NCBI GenBank assembly: GCA_045661345.1
Contig: JAZRFM010000033.1
Span: forward strand, 3,283 to 67,282
From: RUG12461 sp045661345
Lineage (GTDB): Bacteria > Bacillota > Clostridia > Lachnospirales > Lachnospiraceae
DNA: 64,000 bases
Direction: 5' to 3'
Under the pieces are notes generated by a model. The model had not been told where the DNA came from, made no database searches, and worked only from the letters and a program-made list of their open reading frames with translations. Position 1 is the first letter of the stretch. Each line of letters opens with the position of its first letter. Shown piece after piece: positions 24,191 through 32,060 of the stretch. The translations under genes and the position numbers were made by a program.

Positions 24191-25332
24191 CTCGTTTCCA
24201 TATCCTTAAACACATTTTCATAAAACTCCCGCATGGTTTGACCCACCGCCGGAAGTGTAAACTCCATGGCCGACTCTCTGCACGCATCACTCATCTGCTG
24301 CCGCAGCTTCGGATCCCTGCGCAGCTTCTCAATGGCTGCCGCAAACTCCTCCGGATGATCCGCTCTGCAGACAAACGCGTTTTTGCCGGCCACGGCATAT
24401 TCCCGTGTCCCGCGGTTGTCCGCCACGATCAGCGGAACGCCGCAAAGCAGCGCTTCCACTGCCGCCACGCCAAGTCCCTCTCTTTTGGAGGGAAAGGCGA
24501 AACAGTCCGCTGTCTGCAATACTGCTTCCATATCGGTCCGGTAACCAAGCAGCCGAACCCGCTCCGAGAGTCCCTTCTCCCCGATGAGCCTCCGGAGTAT
24601 TTCCTCATTCGGACCTTTCCCGCAGATGCTGTAATAAACAGCCGGGCAGTCGATCCTGTGAACCGCTTCGATCACCGTTTTCTGGTTCTTGTTGTCATTG
24701 AGCTCCGCCGCAGTAACGATATGAAAGGCATCCTGCGGAATGCCAAGCTCTGTCCGCATCTTTCGCCGCAGCTCCCTGGCCGCCCGAAACCTCTGCTCAT
24801 CCACGCCTACGCTGTGAATCTGCGTGACGCCTCTTACCGGAAACCGTTCTGCACGTATCCGGTCCTCGCTGTTTATGGTAATGATCCGATCCGTATAATG
24901 CGCCATGATCCGCTCTGCGGAATAGTACAGCAGCCAGTTTTTGACCGGCGCGCCCTTGTAAAAATGAAAGCCGTGGGCCGTATAAACCACATAAGGCCGC
25001 ATCCTGCTTTGATGCGCTGCCAGCCGTGCCGTCACACCGCCCATGGGATTATGGCAATGAATCAGATCGATTTTTTCCGTATCTATGATCTTTTTTAATT
25101 CCCGGACCGCCTGTGCGTTCTCACGCAACTTCGCCGGACTTTTTTTCACGCTGATCTGATGCGTGATCACCCGCATGTCCCGAAGTTCTTCTTCGTCATA
25201 CTCATATACCGGGTTCTGAAAATCGGATGCATAATGAATCTCGCATCCGAGTTCGCGAAGGATCCTGACATCGTTCTTTTCAAATTGTGTCAGAAATCCG
25301 CTGATCGTTGTAACAAACAGGACTTTTCTCAT
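24187..25332 (-). CDS. Family 4 glycosyltransferase
   Basis: 381 residues with the GT-B layout: N-terminal acceptor domain with HCHNPMGG and TAHGFHFYKG, C-terminal donor domain with FPSKREGLGVAAVEALLCG, the GT4 E-x7-E motif. It resembles capsular glycosyltransferases that use UDP-activated sugars. No Shine-Dalgarno site is visible before the ATG; a perfect 23-base palindrome lies 17 bases upstream instead. It is the first gene of the exporter operon. Confidence 0.92.
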   Translation of the reverse strand: MRKVLFVTTISGFLTQFEKNDVRILRELGCEIHYASDFQNPVYEYDEEELRDMRVITHQISVKKSPAKLRENAQAVRELKKIIDTEKIDLIHCHNPMGGVTARLAAHQSRMRPYVVYTAHGFHFYKGAPVKNWLLYYSAERIMAHYTDRIITINSEDRIRAERFPVRGVTQIHSVGVDEQRFRAARELRRKMRTELGIPQDAFHIVTAAELNDNKNQKTVIEAVHRIDCPAVYYSICGKGPNEEILRRLIGEKGLSERVRLLGYRTDMEAVLQTADCFAFPSKREGLGVAAVEALLCGVPLIVADNRGTREYAVAGKNAFVCRADHPEEFAAAIEKLRRDPKLRQQMSDACRESAMEFTLPAVGQTMREFYENVFKDMETR

Positions 25333-25349
25333 GGTAAAGCGCGGAGCCC

Positions 25350-25372
25350 GCGGGGAGAATCATTCTCCCCGC
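25350..25372. other. Perfect 23-base palindrome just upstream of the GT4 start
   Basis: Arms GCGGGGAGAAT and ATTCTCCCCGC around a single base. It lies between the stop of the secreted-protein gene and the GT4 ATG. No T tract follows on either strand, so it may be a protein site or RNA hairpin rather than a plain terminator. Confidence 0.6.
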
Positions 25373-25496
25373 GATTCTTCGCTCTTCCTTTCTCAACCAC
25401 ATGATAATCGGAATTCATAAGATCTTATGGGTATTACTTGTATTACATGGGATATCAATTTTGTTCATCTAACAGCTGTCAATGTACTTAGATGGC

Positions 25497-26282
25497 TTAC
25501 GGTGCTCCTACGAGGCCAAGTGCTCCAAGCGGGTTCAGACCCTGTGCTGCAGCCAGCATCAGGAAATCCACGATCTGCTGATTCCAGCCATACAGAGAAG
25601 CGAAATAAGCGATCTGCTGACGCTCTGCTGCCTGTGCTGCAAGAGCAGCCTGCTCCAGTGCGTCATGCAGGCTGAGTGTCTTTGCGCCGACAGCAGCACC
25701 GCCTGCGCCACCGTTCAAACGAACAATCGCGAAGGGGGAGCAGTTTGCCACCTTAACGGTTGCATAGCCTGCACCGACAGCGGTGGGAACCACAAGGCCC
25801 CAGCTTCCGTCGTAGTGCATCACTGCAATGGTGTCACCGGCGTTGATCTTGCCGTTACGGATGGTGAGGGTGTAAAGGCCGTCTGCACCTTTGGCCGCGC
25901 CGCTGGCTGTCACGTTAACGACGGAAAGCATTTCCGCGGTAACGGTAGCGCCTGCCTGTCCGGCTGCTGCACTAAGGCCCGCATTGCCGAGAACAGCGCC
26001 CGTGTTCGCAAGGTGATTCAGCAGAAGGTTCTGTGCTGCAACGACTGCGCTCTGTACCGTGGTTGCGCCTACTGCACTCGTAGTGAACCCTGCATCAGTC
26101 GAAGTCTCCTGCAGATAGGCCTCCGGACTCTCCACGCCGGTAACTGCCGTGTTTGCCGCCTGCCCCGCTTCCGGTGCTTCTACCGTACCGCCGGATGTCG
26201 GGCTGCCTGCCGCATACACGGTTGTTGTGCCGAGCAGCATCACGGCAACTGCCATCAATACTGCCAAAGCTCTTTTTTTCAT
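25497..26282 (-). CDS. Secreted Ala/Gly-rich protein of unknown function
   Basis: 261 residues. A clear signal peptide (MKKRALAVL...VYAAG, cleavage near residue 25) follows AGGAGG. The mature part is Ala/Gly/Val-rich, with one beta-like stretch around 'DTIAVMHYDGSWGLVV' and 'CSPFAIVRL', then an Ala-rich helical tail. There is no LPXTG-type sorting signal or anchor, so it should be released or held by partners. It lies downstream of an LCP-like and a sortase-B-like gene. Function not recognised. Confidence 0.7.
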   Translation of the reverse strand: MKKRALAVLMAVAVMLLGTTTVYAAGSPTSGGTVEAPEAGQAANTAVTGVESPEAYLQETSTDAGFTTSAVGATTVQSAVVAAQNLLLNHLANTGAVLGNAGLSAAAGQAGATVTAEMLSVVNVTASGAAKGADGLYTLTIRNGKINAGDTIAVMHYDGSWGLVVPTAVGAGYATVKVANCSPFAIVRLNGGAGGAAVGAKTLSLHDALEQAALAAQAAERQQIAYFASLYGWNQQIVDFLMLAAAQGLNPLGALGLVGAP

Positions 26283-26360
26283 AAACTTTTTCCTCCTTTC
26301 CTTAAATCATGTGGTTTATATCAAGCGAGGGGGAAAATCCCGGCTCCCGCGAGATACCGA

Positions 26361-27491
26361 TCATTGCTCGGTTTCCGTGCTGTTTTCCTTCTCCACCGGT
26401 TCGTAAAACAGCTTCACGATCAGATCCTTTGCGGCATCCTGATCAATGTAAAACTCCTCGTAGTTATTGCCCATGGTGGTCTCTCCGGGCAGGGAGAAAA
26501 GATTACTGACATCAAATTCATAATCCCGGTATTCCGTGGCAAGATACACGAACTGACTGAGATCAAGGTTGGAAACCATGTATTTCTGCAAAACCTGATA
26601 AAGATCCGCCGCCACCCGGATATCGGAAGCAACCTCATTCTTGACCGCAGCGGCAAAGGTGGTCATATACTGTTTCTGTCTCTGGAGCCGCATCTCATTG
26701 GATCCGAACTCATCCTCCTGCCGGAGGCGCACATACCAATAAGCCTTCTCTCCCTCCAGCTTTACGCTCTCTCCCTGATGCAGATCCATATCATATTCCG
26801 GATAGACGATGTCCTCCAGCACATCCACCGTGATCCCACCCACAGCGTCATTCAGCTCCGGGATGGCATCCATGCTGATGGCGACGTAGGCATTGATCGG
26901 AATGTCTCCGAGCATCCGGGATACGGCCTTCACCTGCCGTTCGCAGCTTTGCTCTTTTCCGTCTCCATAACCGTGCTGCAGCGCAATCTGCTTGATCTGC
27001 ACTCCCTGGTAATTCCCCTCTTCATCGAAGATGTCCACATCCGCCATGGCATTCCGGTCTATGGCCAGAATGGAAACATTTTTATCATGAGGATTCATCA
27101 CGATCAGAAACAACGCATCCGCCTGACCACCCGCCTGGGCGCTGCCCTCCTTTGCTTCCCAGCTCTGTCCGCCGACCTCTTTTTGCGTCTCCGTATCGAT
27201 CCCCATCACAAGGATCGTGATCAGGTCTTCGTTCAGGGCATATTCCTTTCCGTCATAGACAATCGTGTTCCCCGTCATCGCGGGGGAACCCGGCTCTCCC
27301 ATGTTATCCGCTTCATCGGACACCGCGCTCTTCGCCGTCACTTCCATGGGTTTGTTAATGCTGTTTTTCCCCGCGATCCGCAGAATCCCGATGACAAGGA
27401 ACAGAGCGCAGAGACCTGCTATGATCGTAAAGACGGTCACTCGGCCGAAGCCCAGCTTCTTTTTTTCAACGATGATTTCCTCATCCAGCAT
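26361..27491 (-). CDS. LCP (LytR-CpsA-Psr)-like membrane protein with altered active site
   Basis: 376 residues. One N-terminal membrane helix (about 19-41), then an LCP domain: ILVMGID, ALFLIVMNP, ILAIDRNAM, AVGGITVDV and a late VRLRQEDEFG...RQKQ block. LCP proteins transfer glycopolymers from lipid carriers to peptidoglycan. In the usual 'RSD' step the Arg is replaced (GGQAD), and the following 'PRD' reads DRN, so phosphotransferase activity is doubtful. It overlaps the sortase-like gene by 11 bases and probably acts with it at the cell surface. Confidence 0.8.
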   Translation of the reverse strand: MLDEEIIVEKKKLGFGRVTVFTIIAGLCALFLVIGILRIAGKNSINKPMEVTAKSAVSDEADNMGEPGSPAMTGNTIVYDGKEYALNEDLITILVMGIDTETQKEVGGQSWEAKEGSAQAGGQADALFLIVMNPHDKNVSILAIDRNAMADVDIFDEEGNYQGVQIKQIALQHGYGDGKEQSCERQVKAVSRMLGDIPINAYVAISMDAIPELNDAVGGITVDVLEDIVYPEYDMDLHQGESVKLEGEKAYWYVRLRQEDEFGSNEMRLQRQKQYMTTFAAAVKNEVASDIRVAADLYQVLQKYMVSNLDLSQFVYLATEYRDYEFDVSNLFSLPGETTMGNNYEEFYIDQDAAKDLIVKLFYEPVEKENSTETEQ

Positions 27492-28350
27492 CGGACGTCA
27501 TCTCCTCCGGATATACCAGCACGCCTGCTACCAGAAAACGGTACATGGCATCCCGGTCGGGATCCGACACATGGGTGGAAAGCGTCAGGATATGGTCATC
27601 CGGTGTTACTTCCACGTCATGGCGGACAAGCGCCACGTTACCATCTCCCTCATCCACGGCAAACACTTCCTTCAGATACTGTTCCCTGACGTATTCATTG
27701 GACAGGTCAAAATTTGCCAGCAGATGGATCGCCGGGAACTCGTAGGCCGCAAAGATTTTGTAAACGAGAATCCCGTCTTCCGTATAAACAAACATGTAAT
27801 GATCCCCTTCCCATGATGCGGGATCCTCAAAATTGTGCAGCGTCGAAAACATGGTCTGATCTTCCCGGTTCTGCCCGTACAGCACTGTATGGAAATCGGA
27901 AAAATCCTTCCGGTTCAATCGTTCGGAATAGATACAGCCGGCGGAGTCGCTGTTTCCCTCCAGGTCATGGCTGACATAGTACGTATCATCCGCTGGATGT
28001 CTAAGCACCGGATAATCGACGGAAGTCCCCGGCACCACAATCCATGCGTAGATGTCCGGGTTTTCCTCGTGCAGTGCATTCCAGTCCGGCTGTTGCTTCG
28101 GCACCTCGATGCCAAGCTGCTTCAGCGCCTCTACATCCGGATCTATCGTCTCCTCTGTCCCGGTCACCTCGGTTAATTGGCTTGATTCCGTCGCCGCAGC
28201 CTGATCCGTCGCTGCCTGAGTGTCTGTCCCGGAAGCGCCCTGCTTTTTTGTTTTCAAAAACACGATACAAAGTACGACCGCGATCACCGCAAGACAGAGC
28301 ACGATGATCAGCAGTATCTTATTTTTGGATGGTCTCTTTTTCTGATCCAT
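27481..28350 (-). CDS. Sortase B-fold protein lacking catalytic His and Cys
   Basis: 289 residues from the ATG at 28350; a TTG three codons upstream is closer to AGAAGG and is an alternative. One N-terminal membrane helix (about 12-32) and a Thr/Ala/Glu linker precede a class B sortase domain: NPDIYAWI, GTSVDYPVL, SAGCIYSE, FSDFHTVLYG and ILTLST. The catalytic His of YGHN is Gln (CAG, 27871-27873) and the catalytic Cys of LSTC is His (CAT, 27571-27573); the Arg of the last strand remains. It is therefore probably a binding protein, not a transpeptidase. First gene of a three-gene operon. Confidence 0.85.
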   Translation of the reverse strand: MDQKKRPSKNKILLIIVLCLAVIAVVLCIVFLKTKKQGASGTDTQAATDQAAATESSQLTEVTGTEETIDPDVEALKQLGIEVPKQQPDWNALHEENPDIYAWIVVPGTSVDYPVLRHPADDTYYVSHDLEGNSDSAGCIYSERLNRKDFSDFHTVLYGQNREDQTMFSTLHNFEDPASWEGDHYMFVYTEDGILVYKIFAAYEFPAIHLLANFDLSNEYVREQYLKEVFAVDEGDGNVALVRHDVEVTPDDHILTLSTHVSDPDRDAMYRFLVAGVLVYPEEMTSDAG

Positions 28351-28414
28351 GAAAGGCAAAAATCCTTCTATACAAAAAATATGAGGGGAAAGAAAGGGCC
28401 ATTACGCTCTTCTA

Positions 28415-28432
28415 CCCCCCCCCCAAAAAAAA
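28415..28432 (-). repeat. Homopolymer G10 tract next to T8 in the sortase-like gene leader
   Basis: The plus strand has ten C then eight A bases. On the transcribed minus-strand message this is T8 then G10, between the -10 box (28471-28476) and the start codon (28350). Such tracts are prone to slipped-strand length change. Confidence 0.85.
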
Positions 28433-28470
28433 TGCAAGCGGAAACATCCATTGTCACAAAATCATCTATT

Positions 28471-28499
28471 ATATTATTCTATTGAGTTATATATGTCAA
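28471..28499 (-). promoter_or_regulatory. Consensus promoter for the sortase-like/LCP/secreted-protein operon
   Basis: On the minus strand TTGACA (28494-28499) and TAATAT (28471-28476) are exactly 17 bases apart. It is the best promoter in this intergenic region and points into the gene at 28350. Confidence 0.82.
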
Positions 28500-28558
28500 G
28501 TTACTTTTCAGTTTGCGTCTACTTTTTCCGCATGATTCTGTCCACAATAGAAGTAACT
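28499..28558. promoter_or_regulatory. Possible operator half-sites between divergent genes
   Basis: AGTTACT (28499-28505) and its inverse AGTAACT (28552-28558) are separated by 46 bases. The first abuts the -35 box of the minus-strand promoter, the second lies before the XRE gene. An XRE repressor site is possible but unproven. Confidence 0.3.
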
Positions 28559-28592
28559 CACATATTACTCAGTTGAAAAAGGGTGAAGACCG

Positions 28593-28961
28593 TTGATAGA
28601 ACAAGATGTGATAAATGAAATCAGAGAGATCTGTGACCACAGACATTGGTCACTGTACAAGCTTGCCAAGGAATCAGGGCTGCCTTACTCCAGCCTGAAC
28701 AATATCTTCTCCCGGGGGACCTGTCCCTCGATCCCCACGCTTTCCCTGATCTGTCACGGATTCGGGGTCACGCTCTCGGAATTCTTTGAACAGATTGACC
28801 GCAGGGAATCCGGCAGCGAAAAAAAACACCCCCGCTCCGTGGATCAGCAGATCCAGCTGAGCGAGGATGAAGAAGATGTCGTCTATATGTACCGGACGCT
28901 CTCGAAGTCTGACAAGAAGCTTCTTACGGCCTATCTGAAAGGACTATGCAAAAAACTGTAG
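28593..28961 (+). CDS. XRE-family helix-turn-helix regulator
   Basis: 122 residues from a TTG start with GGGTGA about 7 bases upstream. The HTH spans about residues 16-45 (WSLYKLAKESGLPYSSLNNIF), followed by the usual TLSLICHGFGVTLSEFF dimer segment of Cro/CI-type regulators, and a charged C-terminal tail. It is divergent from the sortase-like operon, 242 bases away, so it may regulate it. Its 3' end overlaps the convergent glucosidase gene by 31 bases. Confidence 0.88.
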   Translation: MIEQDVINEIREICDHRHWSLYKLAKESGLPYSSLNNIFSRGTCPSIPTLSLICHGFGVTLSEFFEQIDRRESGSEKKHPRSVDQQIQLSEDEEDVVYMYRTLSKSDKKLLTAYLKGLCKKL

Positions 28962-30652
28962 CAGGTTCTCTCCCTGCTTTCACAACTGAACCCGATTATC
29001 TCTCCTTCACGAAACCGGTAGACCCGTGCCTCATAAGGACGGAGAATGCCGTATTCCGGCGCACCCGGGTAATTGGACAGCAAAAGCTGCCCCTTCCGCC
29101 CGGCATATGCTTTCGGGATCAGGAGCTTTAACGGCAGATGGGAAAAGGAGCAGAAAATCAGATAACGGATGCTTCCCAGAGCCCGTTCATAGACATAGAG
29201 TCTGTCGTGCTTCGGAAAATATTCCCGATAGGATCCGTACAGCAATGTGCGGGAGTGTTTGCGCATCGACAGGCATTTCCGGTAAAAATGAAGAATGCTG
29301 TCGGGATCCTTTTCCTCCGCCGCCACGTTGATCTTTTTGTAATTCGCATTCACCGCAAACCAGGGCTTCGTCTTTGAAAAGCCCGCGTAGTCACTGTCGT
29401 CCCACTGCACCGGCGTCCTGGCGGAATCACGGCTCGCCAGATGGATCCGCTGCATGCGTTTCTCCTCCGGATCCTTTTTGTGGAACGCATGATAGTTGTA
29501 AATGGAGAGAACATCCACATACTGGTCAATGGAGGAAAGCCGGATGTTCGTCATCCCGATCTCCTGTCCCTGGTAGATGAAGGGGGTGCCCTGTTGGAAC
29601 AAATAGGAAACCGCCAGCATCTTGCCGCTTTCCTTCCAATAGAGATGCTCACTCCCGTAACGGCTGATCACACGCGGATGGTCATGATTTTCAAGGTAGA
29701 GCGCATTCCACGCTTTTCCCGCCAGGGTGTACTGCCATTTGGAAAAGGCCCGTTTCAGCTTGCGCAGGGAAAAGGGTCTGGGGATGTATTCGCTCAGGAA
29801 ACAATCCGCCATCATATGGTCGAAGGAAAACATCATATCCAGAGACTTCGTCGGTCCCGACAGATATTGTAGCGCTGATTTCACATCGGTCAGCGGTCCC
29901 TCTCCCACCTGAAAACAATCGTATTCCTCACAGACCCTGCGGAACTCTCCAAGATACTCATGGATATGGGGGCCGTCCTTATAATAGGGCAGACCGTTTG
30001 CCGCGGGCAAAAACGGGAGGCCGTCCGGCAGTCCCTCTTTTTTGGAAATGAAATTGATGACATCCTCACGGAATCCGTCGACCCCGAAATCCAGCCAGAA
30101 GCGGAGAATCCCCTTGACTTCTTCCCGGACCTTCGGATTGTCCATATTCAGATCCGGCTGCTTCTTTGCAAAGAGATGCAGATAATACTGCTTACGGACC
30201 GGATCGTATTCCCATGCTTTCCCCTCGAAGAGGCTGTTCCAGTTATTCGGTTTGTCCCGCCAGATGTAGTAATCACTGTAGGGATTGTCCCTGCCCTTGC
30301 GGCTCTCCTGAAACCAGGGATGCTCATCCGAGGTGTGGTTGACCACAAGATCCATGATCACCTTCAGCCCGATCTCATGGGCTTTGTCCAGCACCCTCCG
30401 AAACTGCTCCAGCGTCCCGTATTCCGGATGAATATTGCGGTAGTCCGAGATGTCGTACCCGAAATCCGCATTGGGCGACGGATAGATGGGAGAAAACCAG
30501 ATCCCGTCCACACCGAGTCCCTTGATATAATCCAGCTTCTCATAGACGCCGTACAGATCCCCGATGCCGTCACCGTTACCGTCATAAAAGCTCCGGATCC
30601 AGATCTGGTAAAAGCTCATGCGTCGATACCAGTTGCGATGTTCCTCACTCAT
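28931..30652 (-). CDS. GH13 alpha-glucosidase (oligo-1,6-glucosidase type)
   Basis: 573 residues, family length. The (beta/alpha)8 catalytic domain has DLVVNHTSDEH (region I), GFREDVINFISK with nucleophile Asp197, the acid Glu251 in VGEGP, and Asp324 in ENHDHPR. The FREDV and DVINF features fit the GH13_31 oligo-1,6-glucosidase/alpha-glucosidase group. It lacks a signal peptide, so it acts on imported oligosaccharides in the cytosol. It overlaps the upstream GT4 gene by 8 bases, suggesting a shared role in glucan or glycolipid metabolism. Confidence 0.92.
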   Translation of the reverse strand: MSEEHRNWYRRMSFYQIWIRSFYDGNGDGIGDLYGVYEKLDYIKGLGVDGIWFSPIYPSPNADFGYDISDYRNIHPEYGTLEQFRRVLDKAHEIGLKVIMDLVVNHTSDEHPWFQESRKGRDNPYSDYYIWRDKPNNWNSLFEGKAWEYDPVRKQYYLHLFAKKQPDLNMDNPKVREEVKGILRFWLDFGVDGFREDVINFISKKEGLPDGLPFLPAANGLPYYKDGPHIHEYLGEFRRVCEEYDCFQVGEGPLTDVKSALQYLSGPTKSLDMMFSFDHMMADCFLSEYIPRPFSLRKLKRAFSKWQYTLAGKAWNALYLENHDHPRVISRYGSEHLYWKESGKMLAVSYLFQQGTPFIYQGQEIGMTNIRLSSIDQYVDVLSIYNYHAFHKKDPEEKRMQRIHLASRDSARTPVQWDDSDYAGFSKTKPWFAVNANYKKINVAAEEKDPDSILHFYRKCLSMRKHSRTLLYGSYREYFPKHDRLYVYERALGSIRYLIFCSFSHLPLKLLIPKAYAGRKGQLLLSNYPGAPEYGILRPYEARVYRFREGEIIGFSCESRERTCYSFLHSPFR

Positions 30653-32048
30653 CCGAATCCCCCCACCCCCAGGAAGGAAGCGACTCTTTCCACTCCCGGA
30701 AGTTGTCGTTCATGGTCTCATAAATCGTCCGGGGCAGCGTCAGGATCCTGTCGGTGCCATGGGACAGGCCGGCGATCCCTTTGATGAAGTAATCAAGACC
30801 CTGCCTTTTGCGCTGGGGGAGGGTCCCATCCTTCTTGCGCTGCAGGATCTCCTCATATCGCCTGTAAGCCTCCCTGATACTGTCTTCCCAGGAAATATAG
30901 ATCTCATCCATGGCAAACTGACCCGCCGTACGGAGCTTCTCCAGATCCGGCGCAAGCTCCGTCAGCATCGCCGCCATGGACGCTGCATTTTCCTCGATGA
31001 GGTAGCCGTTCCTCCCGTCCGTAATCCCCTCCGAGGCGCAGGAGCCCTTTACCAGCACGCTGGCCAGTCCGCAGGCTGCCGCTTCCCGTACAACGATGCC
31101 GTTGGTATCATACACAGAGGGGAACAAAAAGAGATCCGCTCTCGTATTCCAGGCACGAAGCCGGTCACGGTCATGCTCCGCGCCGGCAAAAACCACGCGG
31201 CCGCTTTTTCCCGCGGTGCCGTCGGTATGCGTGACAGTGCCGTCCTCAGAAACGACATCCAGGGCGATGCCAAGGGATCTCACCTTTTCCTGCATCTCCT
31301 TTGTATCAGCGCCGCTGCCGACAAATACCATACGGTACTCCACGTTTCTTTGGGACAGCTCCCCCAGCGCATCCACAATGATGGGGAGTCCCTTATATTT
31401 CATCATCCGCCCGACGAACAGAAATACGGGCACGTTCTCCGGCAGGTCGAATCCTGCCGTCACCTCACGTACCAGCGCATCCTCGGCACGCCCTTTTGCA
31501 AAGTCCACGCCGTTGTCGACTACGCGGTACTCCCCCTGGTATCCCAGGGATTTCAGGTTTTCGCCGGCTCCCTGCGAAACAACCCAGACCTCGTCGCAGC
31601 CGGAGATATTGTCCACCATCAGCTTGATGATCTGTCTCTTCAGCAGACCGTCTCCGAGGGCACGCTCAATATCCACATCAAACTTGGTATGGTAGGTAAA
31701 GATGATGGGCGCTCCCGTATGGTTTTGTACGATACGCGCCATCACCGTAGAGGCTGCGGGACAATGGCTGTGGATGATATCCGGTGAAAAATCGATCAGC
31801 GACTGTGCATCCGGCCAGTTCATCACGTTGCCGGCGCGGTACCCTGCCACAAGCTTCGCCGTATTCACGCTGGGATAGGTCACCACCGGATAGGGATACC
31901 CCGTGTAATCTGCCTTCGGGTAACGCGGCGTGCCGACGATGACCGATGCGTCCAGTTTCTCCATCAGAATCTTCGCATAGTTTAATACCACGTTCGCTAC
32001 GCCGTCGATGATCGGTGGAAATGAATCATTCAGCAATTCTACTTTCAT
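30645..32048 (-). CDS. Family 4 glycosyltransferase
   Basis: 467 residues. GT-B fold with SFPPIIDGVANVV at the start, HSHCPAAS and FTYHTKFD in the acceptor half, FLFVGRMMKYKG and FPSVYDTNGIVVREAAACG (GT4 E-x7-E region) in the donor half. It resembles glycolipid- or glucan-forming GT4 enzymes of Firmicutes. A C-terminal ~70-residue extension is charged. It sits between the PhoH-type gene (12 bases away) and the GH13 gene; acceptor unknown. Confidence 0.9.
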   Translation of the reverse strand: MKVELLNDSFPPIIDGVANVVLNYAKILMEKLDASVIVGTPRYPKADYTGYPYPVVTYPSVNTAKLVAGYRAGNVMNWPDAQSLIDFSPDIIHSHCPAASTVMARIVQNHTGAPIIFTYHTKFDVDIERALGDGLLKRQIIKLMVDNISGCDEVWVVSQGAGENLKSLGYQGEYRVVDNGVDFAKGRAEDALVREVTAGFDLPENVPVFLFVGRMMKYKGLPIIVDALGELSQRNVEYRMVFVGSGADTKEMQEKVRSLGIALDVVSEDGTVTHTDGTAGKSGRVVFAGAEHDRDRLRAWNTRADLFLFPSVYDTNGIVVREAAACGLASVLVKGSCASEGITDGRNGYLIEENAASMAAMLTELAPDLEKLRTAGQFAMDEIYISWEDSIREAYRRYEEILQRKKDGTLPQRKRQGLDYFIKGIAGLSHGTDRILTLPRTIYETMNDNFREWKESLPSWGWGDSDE

Positions 32049-32060
32049 CCTGTCTCCTTA

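Noticed and set aside
25350..25372. Intrinsic terminator between the secreted-protein gene and the exporter operon
   Set aside because: The stem is perfect but no T tract follows on either strand, so it is listed as a palindrome of unknown role.
25482..27689. 735-codon open frame on the plus strand
   Set aside because: It is antisense to the secreted protein and LCP-like genes, which have signal peptides, family motifs and ribosome sites; the plus frame has none.
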